64,000 nt of DNA, from assembly GCF_002218005.2 (NCBI RefSeq), contig NZ_AP018678.1, positions 2,478,810-2,542,809 on the forward strand, given 5' to 3'. The position numbers and the translations under genes were made by a program. Within the stretch, counting starts at the first letter, position 1. Every line of letters starts with the position of its first letter. This document shows positions 13,382 to 25,949 of this stretch, in pieces. The notes beneath the pieces were generated by a model. It ran no database searches and was not told the DNA's origin. It was given only the letters and a program-made list of their open reading frames with translations. This DNA comes from Vibrio algivorus. Its GTDB lineage: Bacteria > Pseudomonadota > Gammaproteobacteria > Enterobacterales > Vibrionaceae.

Positions 13382-13457
13382 TGGTATCCCGTAGGGGAGT
13401 CGAACCCCTGTTACCGCCGTGAAAGGGCGGTGTCCTAGGCCTCTAGACGAACGGGAC
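13382..13457 (-). tRNA. tRNA-Glu (anticodon TTC)
   Basis: 76 bases with CCA encoded, nearly identical to E. coli tRNA-Glu2. The acceptor stem starts GTCCCGT and the anticodon loop CTTTCAC carries TTC. It is the first tRNA after 16S. Confidence 0.97.
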
Positions 13458-13549
13458 ACGGACTATGAAAGCATTGGGATGCTTTCAAAACTCTTTTCTA
13501 TATAAACCTAATCAATCTGTGTGGGTACTCATCAAAAATAATCTTCGTA

Positions 13550-15091
<1,542 letters not shown>

Positions 15092-15304
15092 AGTTTTTGT
15101 GGTCTTTCGACCGGCTCAACGAATACTGACTTCAAAACTATTCTTCTTAAAAGAAGAAGTAACTTTAAAGCTATTATCTATCCAACAGACAGATAATGAA
15201 TTGACTGTGCCAATTATTAGTAAACTAATAACTGATTGGTCACTCAGTTCATTGATAAATCTTTTTGATTATCATCAACGAGTGCCCACACAGATTGATA
15301 GGTT

Positions 15305-15320
15305 TAAATTGTTAAAGAGC
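15305..15320 (-). promoter_or_regulatory. boxA antiterminator of the rRNA leader
   Basis: Reads GCTCTTTAACAATTTA on the minus strand, between P2 and 16S. This is the standard boxA that loads the Nus factors for rRNA antitermination. The same core recurs before 23S. Confidence 0.85.
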
Positions 15321-15368
15321 GTTGTTCTTATTGAAAGCGCTTAGTGCGTCTCGTTGAACAGGGCGGCC

Positions 15369-15396
15369 ATTTTAGCGATTTAAAAGTTCGTGTCAA
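15369..15396 (-). promoter_or_regulatory. rRNA operon promoter P2
   Basis: On the minus strand: TTGACA (15396-15391), a 16-base spacer, TAAAAT (15374-15369). The -35 is perfect. It lies about 280 bases upstream of 16S and 120 bases downstream of P1. Confidence 0.8.
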
Positions 15397-15495
15397 ACAC
15401 TTTTTTAAAACTTTTTTCGCAAACCTTTTTGATAAGGTTTTGACCTCTAACTCGTTGCTGCCGTTAGGCTGTGTGCTCCGTGTCAGTGAGGGCGC

Positions 15496-15523
15496 ATTAT
15501 AGAGACCTGGTTCACATTGGCAA
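15496..15523 (-). promoter_or_regulatory. rRNA operon promoter P1
   Basis: On the minus strand: TTGCCA (15523-15518), a 16-base spacer, TATAAT (15501-15496), then GCGCC, a GC-rich discriminator typical of stringently controlled rRNA promoters. Upstream (15524-15560) is an A-tract-rich stretch that fits an UP element. The 16-base spacer is usual for rrn P1. Confidence 0.85.
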
Positions 15524-15642
15524 GGGCTTTTTTGTGTTTTTTTGATTTTTTTGATCGTTTGATTACTTTTAAATCAAAAAGGGTCATTTTATGTAGTTTG
15601 CTTGTGTGATTTCACCATAATTAGACAAAATAAGGAGTAAAA

Positions 15643-16182
15643 ATGAACAATATCCGTAGTTATAAAGGTATATCCCCTCTCATTGGGGAAAATGTATACA
15701 TAGATGAGTTATCAGTTTTAGTGGGAGAAATAAGAATTGGTAATGATTCTAGTATTTGGCCATTAGTGGCGGCTCGTGGCGATGTTAATCATATTAGCAT
15801 TGGAGAACGTACTAATATTCAAGATGGTTCGGTTTTGCATGTCACCCATAAAAGCACAGATAATCCTAATGGCTTTCCTCTTATTATTGGCAATGATGTG
15901 ACAGTTGGCCATAAGGTCATGCTACATGGCTGTACCATTCATGACAGAATATTGATTGGTATGGGAGCAATTGTGCTAGATGGTGCGATTATAGATTCCG
16001 ACGTCATGATTGGTGCGGGCAGTTTAGTTCCACCAGGTAAACACCTAGAAAGTGGTTACTTATATGTAGGTAGCCCAGTAAAACAAGCTAGACCACTAAA
16101 AGATGAAGAAAAAGCATTTTTACTTAAGTCTGCTGATAATTATGTGGTTAATAAAAATGACTACCTTACGGAAGTAAAATAG
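15643..16182 (+). CDS. yrdA: Gamma-carbonic-anhydrase-like hexapeptide protein (YrdA family)
   Basis: A 179-residue protein of the left-handed beta-helix family, with hexapeptide repeats through residues about 15-140. His66, His90 and His95 (in VLHVTH and VGHKVMLHG) are placed like the zinc ligands of gamma-carbonic anhydrases. Family members form trimers; whether YrdA-type proteins hydrate CO2 is not settled. AAGGAG lies 6 bases before the ATG. It stands alone, divergent from the rRNA operon and convergent with the DUF1488 gene, as in relatives where yrdA lies near aroE. Confidence 0.93.
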   Translation: MNNIRSYKGISPLIGENVYIDELSVLVGEIRIGNDSSIWPLVAARGDVNHISIGERTNIQDGSVLHVTHKSTDNPNGFPLIIGNDVTVGHKVMLHGCTIHDRILIGMGAIVLDGAIIDSDVMIGAGSLVPPGKHLESGYLYVGSPVKQARPLKDEEKAFLLKSADNYVVNKNDYLTEVK

Positions 16183-16193
16183 TCACCACGCCA

Positions 16194-16454
16194 TTAGCCC
16201 AATACGATTTCACCCGTTGGGCTAAATTCCTCTTTTTCTATTGCTTGTTCCGCTATATCTTCTAAGTCAAAACGAACACGCTCAAAAACCGCTAATGCAT
16301 TTTCTTTACTCACATTTGCATTATCTAATTGAGATAATAATCCTAGAGAAACAATGCAATCTATAAGCTGGCCAGCTTGTTGAGCTTGGAAAACAACCGC
16401 TTGGCGCTCACAGTCCCACTCATAGCGATCCACAAAAAGAATATTTTGGTTCAT
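16194..16454 (-). CDS. DUF1488 family protein (YrdB-like)
   Basis: A small, acidic 86-residue protein of the DUF1488 family, which has no known function. It has no signal peptide or membrane segment. It lies three bases after the aroE stop, in the tsaC-hemF-aroE-DUF1488 cluster; E. coli yrdB sits in the same place. The tight spacing suggests it is translated with aroE. Confidence 0.87.
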   Translation of the reverse strand: MNQNILFVDRYEWDCERQAVVFQAQQAGQLIDCIVSLGLLSQLDNANVSKENALAVFERVRFDLEDIAEQAIEKEEFSPTGEIVLG

Positions 16455-16457
16455 TAT

Positions 16458-17285
16458 TTAACTCTCTAAATTACGACGTAATTCTCTCAGTACCTGGCGT
16501 ACACTCGGACGTAATCCACGCCATAACATAAAGCTTTCAGCCGCTTGCCCCACTAACATCCCCAAACCATCATAGGCATGAGATACGCCGTTCTGCTTTG
16601 CCCAGTCCGTAAACTGTGTTTTATCTGCCCCATAACTCATATCATAACTGACGCTATGTGGGGTAAAGATCGCAGTACTGATATCAGGTAACCCACCAGC
16701 AAGGCCTGCCGAAGTAGAATTAATAATAATATCAAAGGCAGAATCAATATCTTGCATCGGTTGTGCCGAGATAAAACCATAAGGTTTGAAGGTTTCCGCC
16801 AACTCTTCAGCTTTACTTAAAGTGCGATTAGTTATCACTACATGTTGCGGTCGCTGATCAAGTAATGGTTTTAATACCCCGCGAGCTGCACCACCAGCAC
16901 CAAGTAGCAATATTCTTGCTCCTTTTAGCTGAGCGTTATTTTGTAATAAATCCTGAACTAAGCCGTCACCATCGGTGTTATCACCAATAATCAAACCGTC
17001 ATCAAGCTTCTTTAATGTATTCACCGCTTGTGCTAATTTCGCCCTTTCAGTTAAACGATCAGCAAATTGATAAGCATCTAACTTAAACGGTGCGGTAACA
17101 TTACAACCTTTACCTCCTGCGGCAAAAAAACCTCGCGCTGCTTGCTCAAAACTATCAATAGGTGCTTCAACGATGCCGTATTCCATTGTTTGATTGGTTT
17201 GACGAGCAAACAGGGAATGAATAAAAGGTGATTTACTATGTTTTATCGGATTACCAAATACTGCATATTGATCGAGTGTTTGCAT
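16458..17285 (-). CDS. aroE: Shikimate dehydrogenase (NADP+)
   Basis: AroE (275 residues) reduces 3-dehydroshikimate to shikimate in aromatic amino acid synthesis. The shikimate-binding start [13 protein letters not shown] is at residues 11-23. The catalytic pair is Lys68 (NVTAPFK) and Asp105 (GDNTDGDG). The NADP loop GAGGAARG is at 129-136, and NRT near 152 fits NADP preference. The length is standard for AroE rather than YdiB. It follows hemF with 39 bases between. Confidence 0.97.
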   Translation of the reverse strand: MQTLDQYAVFGNPIKHSKSPFIHSLFARQTNQTMEYGIVEAPIDSFEQAARGFFAAGGKGCNVTAPFKLDAYQFADRLTERAKLAQAVNTLKKLDDGLIIGDNTDGDGLVQDLLQNNAQLKGARILLLGAGGAARGVLKPLLDQRPQHVVITNRTLSKAEELAETFKPYGFISAQPMQDIDSAFDIIINSTSAGLAGGLPDISTAIFTPHSVSYDMSYGADKTQFTDWAKQNGVSHAYDGLGMLVGQAAESFMLWRGLRPSVRQVLRELRRNLES

Positions 17286-17324
17286 GAATCGTCCCTTTCT
17301 TTTCCCCTAAAGAGTAAATAATTA

Positions 17325-18820
<1,496 letters not shown>

Positions 18821-18938
18821 TATGATTTTCTTCCCTGTACAAACGGTAATAGCGCCAGTGTATAAAACCTTATTGCTGATGACTAAAATTTTTTCATCTC
18901 AATGTCATTTATTCAGATCAGAATATGAAAACAACCTG

Positions 18939-18954
18939 ACGCAAACGTTTTCCT
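18939..18954. promoter_or_regulatory. PUR box (PurR operator) of purEK
   Basis: ACGCAAACGTTTTCCT is a full match to the PurR operator consensus (ANGCAANCGNTTNCNT). It covers the likely -35 region of purE, so bound PurR would keep RNA polymerase out when purines are plentiful. Confidence 0.9.
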
Positions 18955-18970
18955 TGTCATCAATTCTCAG

Positions 18971-18976
18971 TATAAT
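18971..18976 (+). promoter_or_regulatory. purE -10 box
   Basis: A perfect TATAAT 46 bases before the purE start. At a 17-base spacing the -35 would be TTTTCC (18948-18953), inside the PUR box. Confidence 0.7.
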
Positions 18977-19022
18977 AGTGACAATTATTGTATTTATAGT
19001 TTGAATCGTTAAGGAGTATTCG

Positions 19023-19508
19023 ATGACTGTTGGAATCATTATGGGTTCAAAATCTGATTGGCCAACCATGAAACTTGCCGCAGAAATGCTGGACCGTTTT
19101 AATGTACCGTACGAAACCAAAGTAGTATCTGCTCACCGTACTCCTCACCTATTAGCTGAATATGCAGAAAGTGCAAAAGAACGCGGCATTAAAGTGATTA
19201 TTGCTGGCGCAGGTGGAGCAGCTCACCTTCCAGGAATGACCGCCGCTTACACTAGCCTTCCTGTGCTTGGGGTACCCGTTCAATCTCGTGCACTATCTGG
19301 AGTTGATTCTCTGTATTCAATTGTCCAAATGCCTAAAGGAATCGCAGTTGGTACTCTAGCGATTGGTGAAGCTGGTGCCGCCAATGCAGGCATTCTAGCG
19401 GCACAAATTATTGGTACTCACGATGAAAATGTGATGGCTCAAGTTGAAGCATTCCGCAAAGAACAAACGGATACTGTACTAGCAAACCCTAATCCAGCCG
19501 AGGATTAA
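19023..19508 (+). CDS. purE: N5-carboxyaminoimidazole ribonucleotide mutase
   Basis: PurE (161 residues) moves the carboxyl group of N5-CAIR to C4 to give CAIR in purine synthesis. The family signature GSKSDWPTM is at residues 8-16, followed by SAHRTP and [12 protein letters not shown]. Class I PurE is expected because purK follows five bases later. AAGGAG precedes the ATG. Controlled by the PUR box upstream. Confidence 0.98.
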   Translation: MTVGIIMGSKSDWPTMKLAAEMLDRFNVPYETKVVSAHRTPHLLAEYAESAKERGIKVIIAGAGGAAHLPGMTAAYTSLPVLGVPVQSRALSGVDSLYSIVQMPKGIAVGTLAIGEAGAANAGILAAQIIGTHDENVMAQVEAFRKEQTDTVLANPNPAED

Positions 19509-19513
19509 TACTA

Positions 19514-20650
19514 ATGGCAAACAAACAAGTTTTAGTACTAGGTGCAGGCCAATTGGCACGAATGATGTCTTTAGCAGGTGCACCATTAAACATCGACATT
19601 TCAGCATTTGATGTCGGCAGTGAGCAAATTGTTCACCCACTAACAAAAAATGTTATTGGCCACGGTTTAAATAATGCAATTGCTTCTGCTGATGTTATTA
19701 CCGCTGAGTTTGAACACATCCCACATTCGGTACTCGATATTTGTGAAAAAAGTGGCAAGTTTCTACCAACTACTCAAGCTATTAAAGCTGGTGGCGATCG
19801 CCGCATCGAAAAACAATTACTTAATGATTCCAAAGCAGCTAATGCTAAATATGCGATTATAGAGAAACGCGCTGATCTTGATGCAGCCATTGAATTTGTC
19901 GGTATTCCTATGGTGCTGAAAACGGCATTAGGTGGTTACGATGGTAAGGGGCAATGGCGCTTAACCGATGCAAAACAAGTCGATCAAATCTGGAAAAAAG
20001 TCTCTGCTGCTATCGAAGCAACTCCTCATCAAGCGGTGGTCGCTGAAGAGTTTGTACCTTTTGAAAGAGAAGTTTCACTTGTTGGTGCTCGCCGTGTGAA
20101 CGGTGAAGTCGCGATCTACCCTCTTGCGGAGAATGTTCACGTTAATGGTGTATTGAGTCTATCGGTCGCCATTGATGAGCCAGAATTACAATCTCAAGCC
20201 GCTACCATGTTTACTGCTATTGCCGAGCAACTCGACTATGTTGGTGTATTGGCGATTGAGTTTTTCGATGTCAAAGGCAAATTGCTAGTCAACGAAATCG
20301 CACCACGCGTGCATAACTCAGGTCACTGGACTCAACAAGGGGCTGAAGTTTGTCAATTTGAGAACCATTTACGTGCAGTGTGCAATTTACCATTAGGTAG
20401 CACTCAAGCGATTCGTCATACCGCAATGGTCAATATTTTAGGCCAAAATCGTGTGCCTGAATCCGTACTTTCGATGCCGCAATGTCATATTCATTGGTAT
20501 GGAAAAGAACAACGTCCAGGCCGTAAGATGGGACACATTAATGTTTGTGGCCACTCCCACCAAGAAATGAAAGAAATACTAACTCAATTGGCCTCAGTAT
20601 TAGAACCAGCAGCGTTTCCGGAACTAAAAGACCGAGTATCTAAATTGTAA
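19514..20650 (+). CDS. purK: N5-carboxyaminoimidazole ribonucleotide synthase
   Basis: PurK (378 residues) uses ATP and bicarbonate to carboxylate AIR to N5-CAIR, the substrate of PurE. It is an ATP-grasp enzyme: N-terminal GAGQLARMM (about residues 10-18), the GGYDGKGQW loop in the grasp domain, and [15 protein letters not shown] (about 254-268) with the metal and substrate residues. Second gene of purEK, with a terminator after it. Confidence 0.98.
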   Translation: MANKQVLVLGAGQLARMMSLAGAPLNIDISAFDVGSEQIVHPLTKNVIGHGLNNAIASADVITAEFEHIPHSVLDICEKSGKFLPTTQAIKAGGDRRIEKQLLNDSKAANAKYAIIEKRADLDAAIEFVGIPMVLKTALGGYDGKGQWRLTDAKQVDQIWKKVSAAIEATPHQAVVAEEFVPFEREVSLVGARRVNGEVAIYPLAENVHVNGVLSLSVAIDEPELQSQAATMFTAIAEQLDYVGVLAIEFFDVKGKLLVNEIAPRVHNSGHWTQQGAEVCQFENHLRAVCNLPLGSTQAIRHTAMVNILGQNRVPESVLSMPQCHIHWYGKEQRPGRKMGHINVCGHSHQEMKEILTQLASVLEPAAFPELKDRVSKL

Positions 20651-20661
20651 ATTAGTACAAT

Positions 20662-20705
20662 AAAAAAGACTCGCATCAGATCACTTAACTGTTGCGAGTC
20701 TTTTA
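20662..20705 (+). terminator. Terminator of purEK
   Basis: Perfect 12-bp arms AAAAGACTCGCA (20664-20675) and TGCGAGTCTTTT (20693-20704). It may also serve the convergent yrdD gene. Confidence 0.88.
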
Positions 20706-20729
20706 TATCAAAGCATATAAAAAGCCAAA

Positions 20730-21320
20730 CTAACTTTGGGTATGTTGACACTTACGATCGGCACACTGAATTTTAGTGCCACTGGCTAAACGCTTTTCAA
20801 TTAACAAGGGAAAGCCACATTGTTGGCACTCACCTTCAAGCGGTTGTGAGTTGATCGAGAATTTACACTTTGGATAAGCATCACAAGCATAAAAGCTCTT
20901 CCCAAAGCGAGATTGACGTTCAACTAATTTACCCGTTTTACATTCAGGGCAAGTTAAGTTCAATTCTGTCGCTTGTTCAGGTTGCGGAGCGGAAGATTCA
21001 ATATGATGACACTCAGGAAAGCGACTACAACCAATAAACATGCCATAGCGCCCTTGCCTTAACACCAACTCTCCTGGTAGATCATTACCACCACACTCAG
21101 GACAAGGTACACCCAGTTCTTTTATGATATGGCCATCGTTTTGATGAAGTGGTCGAATAAAATCACACTCAGGATAACGCACACAACCCAAGAATGGCCC
21201 GCGCTTACCATGTCGTAATTGCAATTCGCCTTGGTATTCTTCACCACACTTAGGGCAAGACTCATGCTCTAACGCATGTCCATGGGCGGAAAATAATTGT
21301 TGGTCGATTTTGTTATTCAT
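20730..21320 (-). CDS. yrdD: Topoisomerase-type zinc-finger protein (YrdD family)
   Basis: About 196 residues with four Cys4 zinc fingers of the kind found at the C-terminus of DNA topoisomerase I. Each begins CPKCG, CPECG, CPECK or CQQCG and ends with a second Cys pair such as CVRYPEC. No topoisomerase catalytic domain is present. This is the YrdD family, thought to bind nucleic acid; its exact role is unknown. I chose the ATG at 21320; a GTG at 21329 is possible. Clustered with smg and dprA, as in E. coli. Confidence 0.92.
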   Translation of the reverse strand: MNNKIDQQLFSAHGHALEHESCPKCGEEYQGELQLRHGKRGPFLGCVRYPECDFIRPLHQNDGHIIKELGVPCPECGGNDLPGELVLRQGRYGMFIGCSRFPECHHIESSAPQPEQATELNLTCPECKTGKLVERQSRFGKSFYACDAYPKCKFSINSQPLEGECQQCGFPLLIEKRLASGTKIQCADRKCQHTQS

Positions 21321-21334
21321 TAGAAGCACGCAAA

Positions 21335-21805
21335 TTAATGCACTAAACCTTGTTCAGTCGAGTAGAGTAACTCTTCCATTTGAGTATAAGCATTTTCATT
21401 GCCTGGAACATTAAACAGTACCATCAAGATCACCCACTTAAGATCATCCAAGCTAAACTCTTGGGTTTCTAATCCCATCACACGGTCAATCACCATTTCG
21501 CGTGTTTCTGTAGTCAATACTTGGACTTGCTCAAGAAATAGTAAAAAGCCACGACAGGACACATCTAAGCGCAGCATTTCTTCTTGGGTAAAGATACGTG
21601 TCGAACTCGCTGAGCTGGTTGCCATATCGAGGCGCTCGCCTTGTTGCAAGGCTGCTAACCCTTCGAGCCAATTTAATGCTTTATAAATTTCTTGTTGGTG
21701 AAAGCCTGCCCGCAGTAACTCATCTTCAAGTTCGTCTTGATCAATCATGAGGTCTGCATCGCTATGAATATAGGTTTCAAACAGGTACATAAGAATGTCC
21801 ATCAT
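21335..21805 (-). CDS. smg: Smg family protein (DUF494)
   Basis: 156 residues, closely following the E. coli Smg pattern ([16 protein letters not shown] at the start, [14 protein letters not shown] and ETREMVIDR in the middle, [19 protein letters not shown] near the end). Function unknown; the family is nearly always next to dprA. It is soluble and acidic. It lies 24 bases after dprA and 14 before yrdD. Confidence 0.94.
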   Translation of the reverse strand: MMDILMYLFETYIHSDADLMIDQDELEDELLRAGFHQQEIYKALNWLEGLAALQQGERLDMATSSASSTRIFTQEEMLRLDVSCRGFLLFLEQVQVLTTETREMVIDRVMGLETQEFSLDDLKWVILMVLFNVPGNENAYTQMEELLYSTEQGLVH

Positions 21806-21829
21806 AGCTTTACCCTCCGCGGCAACACT

Positions 21830-22981
21830 TTATCTTGGTTTATTCCCACTATTAAGAATATAACCTCCAGGAACAGAAATAACATGTCCAGCTAACTCAA
21901 GCTCTAATATTTGCATCATTACTTCGTGTACCGGGATATGGGTACGCTGAGACAAAATATCAACTGGTGTTGGATCATTTCCTACGTTAGCTAACAGTAG
22001 GGGAAATGGCAATGGTTGAGAGTGATTAACTGTTATTTCCGGCGTCGCCTGTTGTGTTAAGTTTAGCTGAGTTTGTACCGGTTGATATACATAAGAAGAC
22101 CGAGATAACGCCGGATTTAATTCATCCAGAATATCTTGTGGGCTCAACGCTAAAATTGCCCCTTGCTTTAATAACTGATTAGTTCCGGCAAACCCCGGCT
22201 GATAAATTGACCCCGGTAATGCAAATACATCTCGATTTTGCTCTAGCGCATAACGTGCTGTAATTAAAGACCCACTGCGCTCTGCCGCCTCTACAACCAA
22301 CACGCCTTGCGATAAACCACTAATGATTCGATTTCGACGAGGGAAATTTTCCGCACGAGGTTTAGCATTTGGCCTTAATTCCGAAACCAAAGCACCACCT
22401 TGCTGTAAAATTCGTTCGGCTAAGCCTTTATGTCGCGAAGGGTAAACCTGATCGACACCAGAACCTAACACCGCAACTGTTGTCCCTTGTGCCAATAAAG
22501 CGCCATCATGAGCATGACCATCTACCCCTAATGCCAAACCACTAGTAATAGTGAGCCCATTTTGAGCTAACTGATAAGCAAACTCTTTAGATGCTTTCAA
22601 GCCATCTAAACTAGCATGACGGCTGCCAATCATAGCAAATTGCACAGAATTAACCGCAGCTAACTCACCTTTGATAAACAATACCGGAGGGTGCGAGGAC
22701 ATTTGGCTTAATAGTTGGGGATAATTTTCATCTAATGGCGTTAGAATGTGATGATATGAAGATTGTGCGAACCAGTGTAAACATCGCTCTACCTCTGGCT
22801 CGGCTTGGTGCTGAATATAGCCAATCTGGTTAGCTTTCAACCCTAACTTTTGCCACTGCTGTGTCGAGTAGTGAACCAAATTTTGTGGGGAGTCGACACT
22901 CATCAAGCGAGCAAGCGCTACTCCACCAAGCTTTGGCGTAAAACTCAAAGTTAACCAAGCCGCCAATTGAGTATCATTCAT
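21830..22981 (-). CDS. dprA: DNA processing protein DprA
   Basis: DprA (383 residues) binds incoming single-stranded DNA and loads RecA during natural transformation; vibrios are known to be transformable on chitin. The Rossmann-like core carries GSRHASLDG, SGLALGVDGHAHDGAL, GSGVDQVYPSRH and ENFPRRNRIISGLSQGVLVVEA. A C-terminal winged-helix segment ends ELELAGHVISVPGGYI. I chose the ATG at 22981; a TTG two codons upstream is also open. comM, another transformation gene, lies at 36817-38340. Confidence 0.95.
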   Translation of the reverse strand: MNDTQLAAWLTLSFTPKLGGVALARLMSVDSPQNLVHYSTQQWQKLGLKANQIGYIQHQAEPEVERCLHWFAQSSYHHILTPLDENYPQLLSQMSSHPPVLFIKGELAAVNSVQFAMIGSRHASLDGLKASKEFAYQLAQNGLTITSGLALGVDGHAHDGALLAQGTTVAVLGSGVDQVYPSRHKGLAERILQQGGALVSELRPNAKPRAENFPRRNRIISGLSQGVLVVEAAERSGSLITARYALEQNRDVFALPGSIYQPGFAGTNQLLKQGAILALSPQDILDELNPALSRSSYVYQPVQTQLNLTQQATPEITVNHSQPLPFPLLLANVGNDPTPVDILSQRTHIPVHEVMMQILELELAGHVISVPGGYILNSGNKPR

Positions 22982-23031
22982 TCGCAAGCCATTCCATAAT
23001 CAAACCGCTCTATGATAAAGGTCTAGCATCA

Positions 23032-24183
23032 TTAAGAAGCGTTATCAGTCTGCAATACTGATGCATGATTAGCTTGTGCATCAACACCCTCAACAATCGG
23101 TCTATCGGTTAGAGGGGACACCGCTAAAGAATTGACACCAACGGGCTCTAAACTCTGAGTGATAAAAGCTAAGCTAAATTTAGCATACGGACGAATCACT
23201 ACCATTTGACCAATTGAAACCGGTGGTAAATCTGCAGAGCTAAAGCCGTTCACACCCACTTCTTTTTCATAGCGGTAATCACCTTTACGACCATAAACGA
23301 CCGCACCTTGTTTGGCCAAATTAAAGCTACTGCCTTGTGTTAAACCATCATCAGAACCACGGTCTATCACGACGACTTGATTAACCGCCATAAAGTAATG
23401 ATCCTCCATTGACCCTTTAATATTCGCCACTAGACCGACTGGAGCAGGACTAGGCTGAAACACCGTAGACAAAGTTAAATCATCACCAATCACCGGCAAC
23501 ACAATATCATTTTGCAAAATCTCTTGTTGTTGACTGACTACCTGCAACGCACTGGCTTTATCATTCGACTCTTTTAATTGTGCTTTGGCGACTAAACGTA
23601 ATGAATAAGCGGTAGCGTCCACATCATCGCCACTACGCTGATATTGCTTAATTAAACGATAAACTGCCCAATCAGGGTGAGTCACTTTACCGTCGATATA
23701 AATACGCTCATTGTGACTTAAGAACTTACGCCCTTCACTGGTACCTAGCACTCTCAGTGCCTCTTCTAATTGCTGGTCAGTCAATAACTGATCCGACTTT
23801 AGATATGGAGAGATTAAACCATCTGATAAGGTAGAAATAGCTTGTTTACTACTTTTGCGTACCTGTGGGCTGATCTTTTTCATTGGCTTTAAGCTCAACA
23901 AAGGTTGGCCATTTTGCCAAGTCAAAGTCAGCTTATCACCGGGATAGATTAAATGTGGGTTGTCAATCTCAGGGTTAACTTGCCATAAACGTGGCCATAA
24001 CCACGGACTATCGAGAAATAATGCTGAAATATCCCACAGTGTATCGCCCTTTTTCACCACATAGGTGTTTGGTGCGCCCTCTTTCAGAACTAACGGTGGC
24101 GTAGATTGAGTGGCAGCAACGACTGAAAAACTCACCACAAAAAAGATAAATAACTTCACTATAAATTGTGTAACTTTAGGCAT
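23032..24183 (-). CDS. LysM domain secreted protein
   Basis: 383 residues with a signal peptide (about residues 1-25, ending VVAATQ) and one LysM domain (about 40-90, YVVKKGDTLWDISALFL to YPGDKLTLTW), which binds peptidoglycan. The rest is a periplasmic region with no recognised catalytic motif. Proteins of this shape are common just upstream of dprA in vibrios and pseudomonads, but their role is not established. It is divergent from def, with about 130 bases between. It could anchor or monitor the cell wall; this is inference. Confidence 0.88.
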   Translation of the reverse strand: MPKVTQFIVKLFIFFVVSFSVVAATQSTPPLVLKEGAPNTYVVKKGDTLWDISALFLDSPWLWPRLWQVNPEIDNPHLIYPGDKLTLTWQNGQPLLSLKPMKKISPQVRKSSKQAISTLSDGLISPYLKSDQLLTDQQLEEALRVLGTSEGRKFLSHNERIYIDGKVTHPDWAVYRLIKQYQRSGDDVDATAYSLRLVAKAQLKESNDKASALQVVSQQQEILQNDIVLPVIGDDLTLSTVFQPSPAPVGLVANIKGSMEDHYFMAVNQVVVIDRGSDDGLTQGSSFNLAKQGAVVYGRKGDYRYEKEVGVNGFSSADLPPVSIGQMVVIRPYAKFSLAFITQSLEPVGVNSLAVSPLTDRPIVEGVDAQANHASVLQTDNAS

Positions 24184-24314
24184 GACCTGGATTCCTTGGT
24201 CGACATATTTGTCGCTTAATGTAATTGGATGCTGTCATTTGCCTTGTAAAATGTCTAGAATTGGAGCAATTAGGTTTAAGCTGTTTTCGGCACAGTTCAA
24301 TATTTAGAGTGTAT

Positions 24315-24827
24315 ATGTCTGTATTAAATGTATTAACTTTCCCAGATGATCGTCTACGTACGGTCGCAAAACCCGTTACTGAGTTCACCCCTGAGCTTCA
24401 TACTCTCATCGATGACATGTTTGAAACCATGTATGATGAGGAAGGTATTGGCTTGGCTGCAACTCAAGTAGATATCCATAAACAAATTATCGTTATCGAT
24501 GTTTCTGAAAACAGAGATGAACAACTTGTTTTGATTAATCCGGAAATCATTGAAAAACAAGGTGAAGATGGTATTGAAGAGGGTTGCTTATCTGTCCCTG
24601 GAGCGCGAGCTTTAGTACCTAGAGCTTCTTCAATCAAAGTCAAAGCATTAGACAAAAATGGCCAAGAATTCACATTAGAAGCGGATGAGCTATTAGCCAT
24701 CTGTATTCAACATGAATGTGATCACTTACTTGGTAAATTATTCGTTGATTATCTTTCCCCATTAAAGCGTAAGCGTATTAAAGACAAGCTTGAAAAAATA
24801 AAACGCTTTAATGAAAAGAATCAATAA
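24315..24827 (+). CDS. def: Peptide deformylase
   Basis: Def (170 residues) removes the formyl group from the N-terminal methionine of new proteins. The three metal motifs are present: GIGLAATQ (about residues 44-51), EGCLSVPG with the ligand Cys near 91, and QHECDH near 132-137. The start is set at the ATG beginning [14 protein letters not shown], which matches the E. coli N-terminus; the open frame extends further upstream without support. fmt follows 29 bases later, as in most bacteria. Confidence 0.97.
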   Translation: MSVLNVLTFPDDRLRTVAKPVTEFTPELHTLIDDMFETMYDEEGIGLAATQVDIHKQIIVIDVSENRDEQLVLINPEIIEKQGEDGIEEGCLSVPGARALVPRASSIKVKALDKNGQEFTLEADELLAICIQHECDHLLGKLFVDYLSPLKRKRIKDKLEKIKRFNEKNQ

Positions 24828-24856
24828 TCACGCAATCATCAATTAATGAGGTTACC

Positions 24857-25831
24857 TTGAGCCAGTCTTTACGTATTGTCTTTGCAGGTACGCCAGATTT
24901 CGCCGCCCGTCACTTGGCGGCGTTACTTTCTGCACAACAAGATTCTGAATATCAAATTATTGCCGCTTATACTCAACCTGATCGTCCAGCAGGTCGTGGT
25001 AAAAAGCTAACGGCTAGCCCAGTCAAACAGCTCGCTCTTGAGCACGACATTCCGGTTTTCCAGCCAGAGAATTTCAAATCCGACCAAGCGAAACAACAGT
25101 TAGAAGCATTGAATGCAGATTTGATGATCGTAGTGGCTTACGGCTTGTTATTACCTCAAGCAGTGTTGGATATGCCTCGTTTAGGTTGTATTAACGTTCA
25201 CGGCTCTATCTTACCGCGCTGGCGTGGCGCTGCGCCGATCCAACGTGCAATTTGGGCTGGCGATGCTGAAACCGGCGTAACCATAATGCAAATGGACATT
25301 GGTTTAGATACCGGTGATATGCTGAAAATCTCCACCTTACCGATTGCCAGTACCGACACTAGCGCCTCGATGTATGAAAAGTTGGCTGAACTAGGCCCAC
25401 AAGCCTTATTAGACTGTGTACAAGACATTAGCCAAGGCAATATTTTTCCACAGAAACAGAACGATGATTACGCCAACTACGCGAAAAAGCTCAGTAAAGA
25501 AGAAGCAAAAATCGATTGGAATAATGATGCAGAACATATTGAACGTTGCGTTCGTGCGTTTAATCCATGGCCAATGAGCTTCTTTAGTATTACTGATAAT
25601 AACGACCAGCAACATAACATCAAAGTATGGCAATCACGAGTCGAGCCACAACAAGCTGACCATCCGGCAGGTCAAATTATTCGCGCGGATAAAACCGGCA
25701 TCTATGTGGCGACCGGTAAAAATCTATTAGTTCTTGAACAACTACAAATCCCAGGGAAAAAAGCATTGTCAGTACAAGACACTTTAAATGCTCGCAGCCA
25801 GTGGTTTGAAGTCGGCAACATTTTAGGTTAA
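24857..25831 (+). CDS. fmt: Methionyl-tRNA formyltransferase
   Basis: Fmt (324 residues) formylates initiator Met-tRNA using 10-formyl-tetrahydrofolate, the counterpart of Def. Motifs: [12 protein letters not shown] near the start, [12 protein letters not shown] (tRNA-contacting loop, about residues 44-55), the catalytic [16 protein letters not shown] (about 114-129), then a C-terminal OB-like domain. The start codon is TTG, with GAGG seven bases upstream; no in-frame ATG is near. A possible terminator hairpin follows at 25860-25883. Confidence 0.97.
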   Translation: MSQSLRIVFAGTPDFAARHLAALLSAQQDSEYQIIAAYTQPDRPAGRGKKLTASPVKQLALEHDIPVFQPENFKSDQAKQQLEALNADLMIVVAYGLLLPQAVLDMPRLGCINVHGSILPRWRGAAPIQRAIWAGDAETGVTIMQMDIGLDTGDMLKISTLPIASTDTSASMYEKLAELGPQALLDCVQDISQGNIFPQKQNDDYANYAKKLSKEEAKIDWNNDAEHIERCVRAFNPWPMSFFSITDNNDQQHNIKVWQSRVEPQQADHPAGQIIRADKTGIYVATGKNLLVLEQLQIPGKKALSVQDTLNARSQWFEVGNILG

Positions 25832-25859
25832 TCGCTCACTAACGACGATAGCCAACCAA

Positions 25860-25890
25860 GCAAGGCGCAGCAATGTGCCTTGTTTATTTT
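25860..25890 (+). terminator. Possible terminator after fmt
   Basis: Arms GCAAGGCGCA and TGTGCCTTGT pair over 10 positions with two G-T pairs around a GCAA tetraloop, followed by TTATTTTAT. The T-run is broken, so termination may be partial and rsmB may be partly read through. Confidence 0.5.
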
Positions 25891-25949
25891 ATCCATGTAA
25901 TTGATTTATCTAACTTGCTATTTGCGAGTTACCGACAAGAGAAAACATC

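Noticed and set aside
15099..15344. 81-codon plus-strand ORF
   Set aside because: It lies in the rRNA leader opposite boxA and P2; no family resemblance and no ribosome site.
15605..15616. TGTGATTTCACC as a CRP site before yrdA
   Set aside because: Half-sites are separated by two bases rather than six, so CRP would not fit.
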